5,532 bases of DNA, from contig DNFX01000087.1 in NCBI GenBank assembly GCA_003486795.1, forward strand, positions 1 through 5,532, in the 5' to 3' direction. The position numbers were made by a program, and so were the translations under genes. Of this stretch, positions 5,507 through 5,532 are shown piece after piece (within the stretch, counting starts at the first letter, position 1; each line of letters starts with the position of its first letter). Below the pieces are notes generated by a model. It was given only the letters and a program-made list of their open reading frames with translations. It was not told the origin of the DNA and did not search any database. Origin of the DNA: Actinomycetota bacterium. GTDB taxonomy: Bacteria; Actinomycetota; Humimicrobiia; Humimicrobiales; Humimicrobiaceae.

Positions 5507-5532
5507 TGGGGGCCAAATTATACGTCCCCGTG
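5507..5532. mobile_element. Possible insertion-sequence end at the right edge
   Basis: At 5507 the sequence switches from A/T-rich gene remnant to TGGGGGCCAAATTATACG followed by TCCCC. The 5'-TG start, the G/C blocks around an A/T core and the position right after a broken gene resemble a terminal inverted repeat of an insertion sequence. The window ends before any transposase gene or second end, so this is an impression from composition and position only. Confidence 0.25.

Overview
This is an AT-rich bacterial window. Intergenic spacers are almost pure A/T, with Shine-Dalgarno-like sites (GAGGG, AGGAA) before some starts and near-consensus sigma70-type promoters. It holds four intact protein genes: a CorA-type metal-ion transporter, a UbiE/MenG quinone methyltransferase, a PAS-PAS-GGDEF-HD-GYP cyclic-di-GMP protein and a LOG-family nucleotide phosphoribohydrolase. 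It also holds one decayed SGNH hydrolase gene and a plausible 12-residue lysine-rich peptide gene. The quinone methyltransferase points to a respiring bacterium, and the GGDEF/HD-GYP protein to c-di-GMP signalling. The protein styles suggest an AT-rich anaerobe, such as a clostridial/halanaerobial or deep-branching uncultivated lineage. The phylum cannot be fixed from this window.

Layout. Bases 1-347 carry a strong leftward promoter for a gene beyond the left edge and a 20-bp GC-containing dyad. They also carry a rightward promoter that leads to a 12-codon ORF with a ribosome binding site, followed by an inverted repeat. Bases 348-2165 hold corA and ubiE, both on the minus strand with ubiE upstream and a 156-bp A/T spacer between them. 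Bases 2166-2415 are a divergent intergenic region with a ubiE promoter and a perfect tandem 8-mer in the ubiE leader. Bases 2416-4251 (+) encode the c-di-GMP protein. Bases 4340-5023 (+) encode the LOG protein, preceded by a perfect TATAAT box. Bases 5024-5108 are A/T-rich spacer. Bases 5109-5500 (+) are an SGNH hydrolase remnant with a damaged block I and a probable one-base frameshift. The last 26 bases change abruptly to G/C-blocked sequence that may be the tip of an insertion sequence.

How the genes relate. No single pathway joins them. CorA supplies divalent cations, UbiE/MenG performs a late methylation in quinone synthesis, the PAS-GGDEF-HD-GYP protein probably adjusts c-di-GMP to a cytosolic signal, and LOG acts on nucleoside monophosphates. 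It looks like ordinary chromosomal housekeeping DNA with a decaying right end. I saw no tRNA, rRNA, CRISPR array or clear phage gene. The most unusual points are the promoter/dyad/micro-ORF arrangement at the left end and the frameshifted SGNH gene next to a possible mobile-element end.
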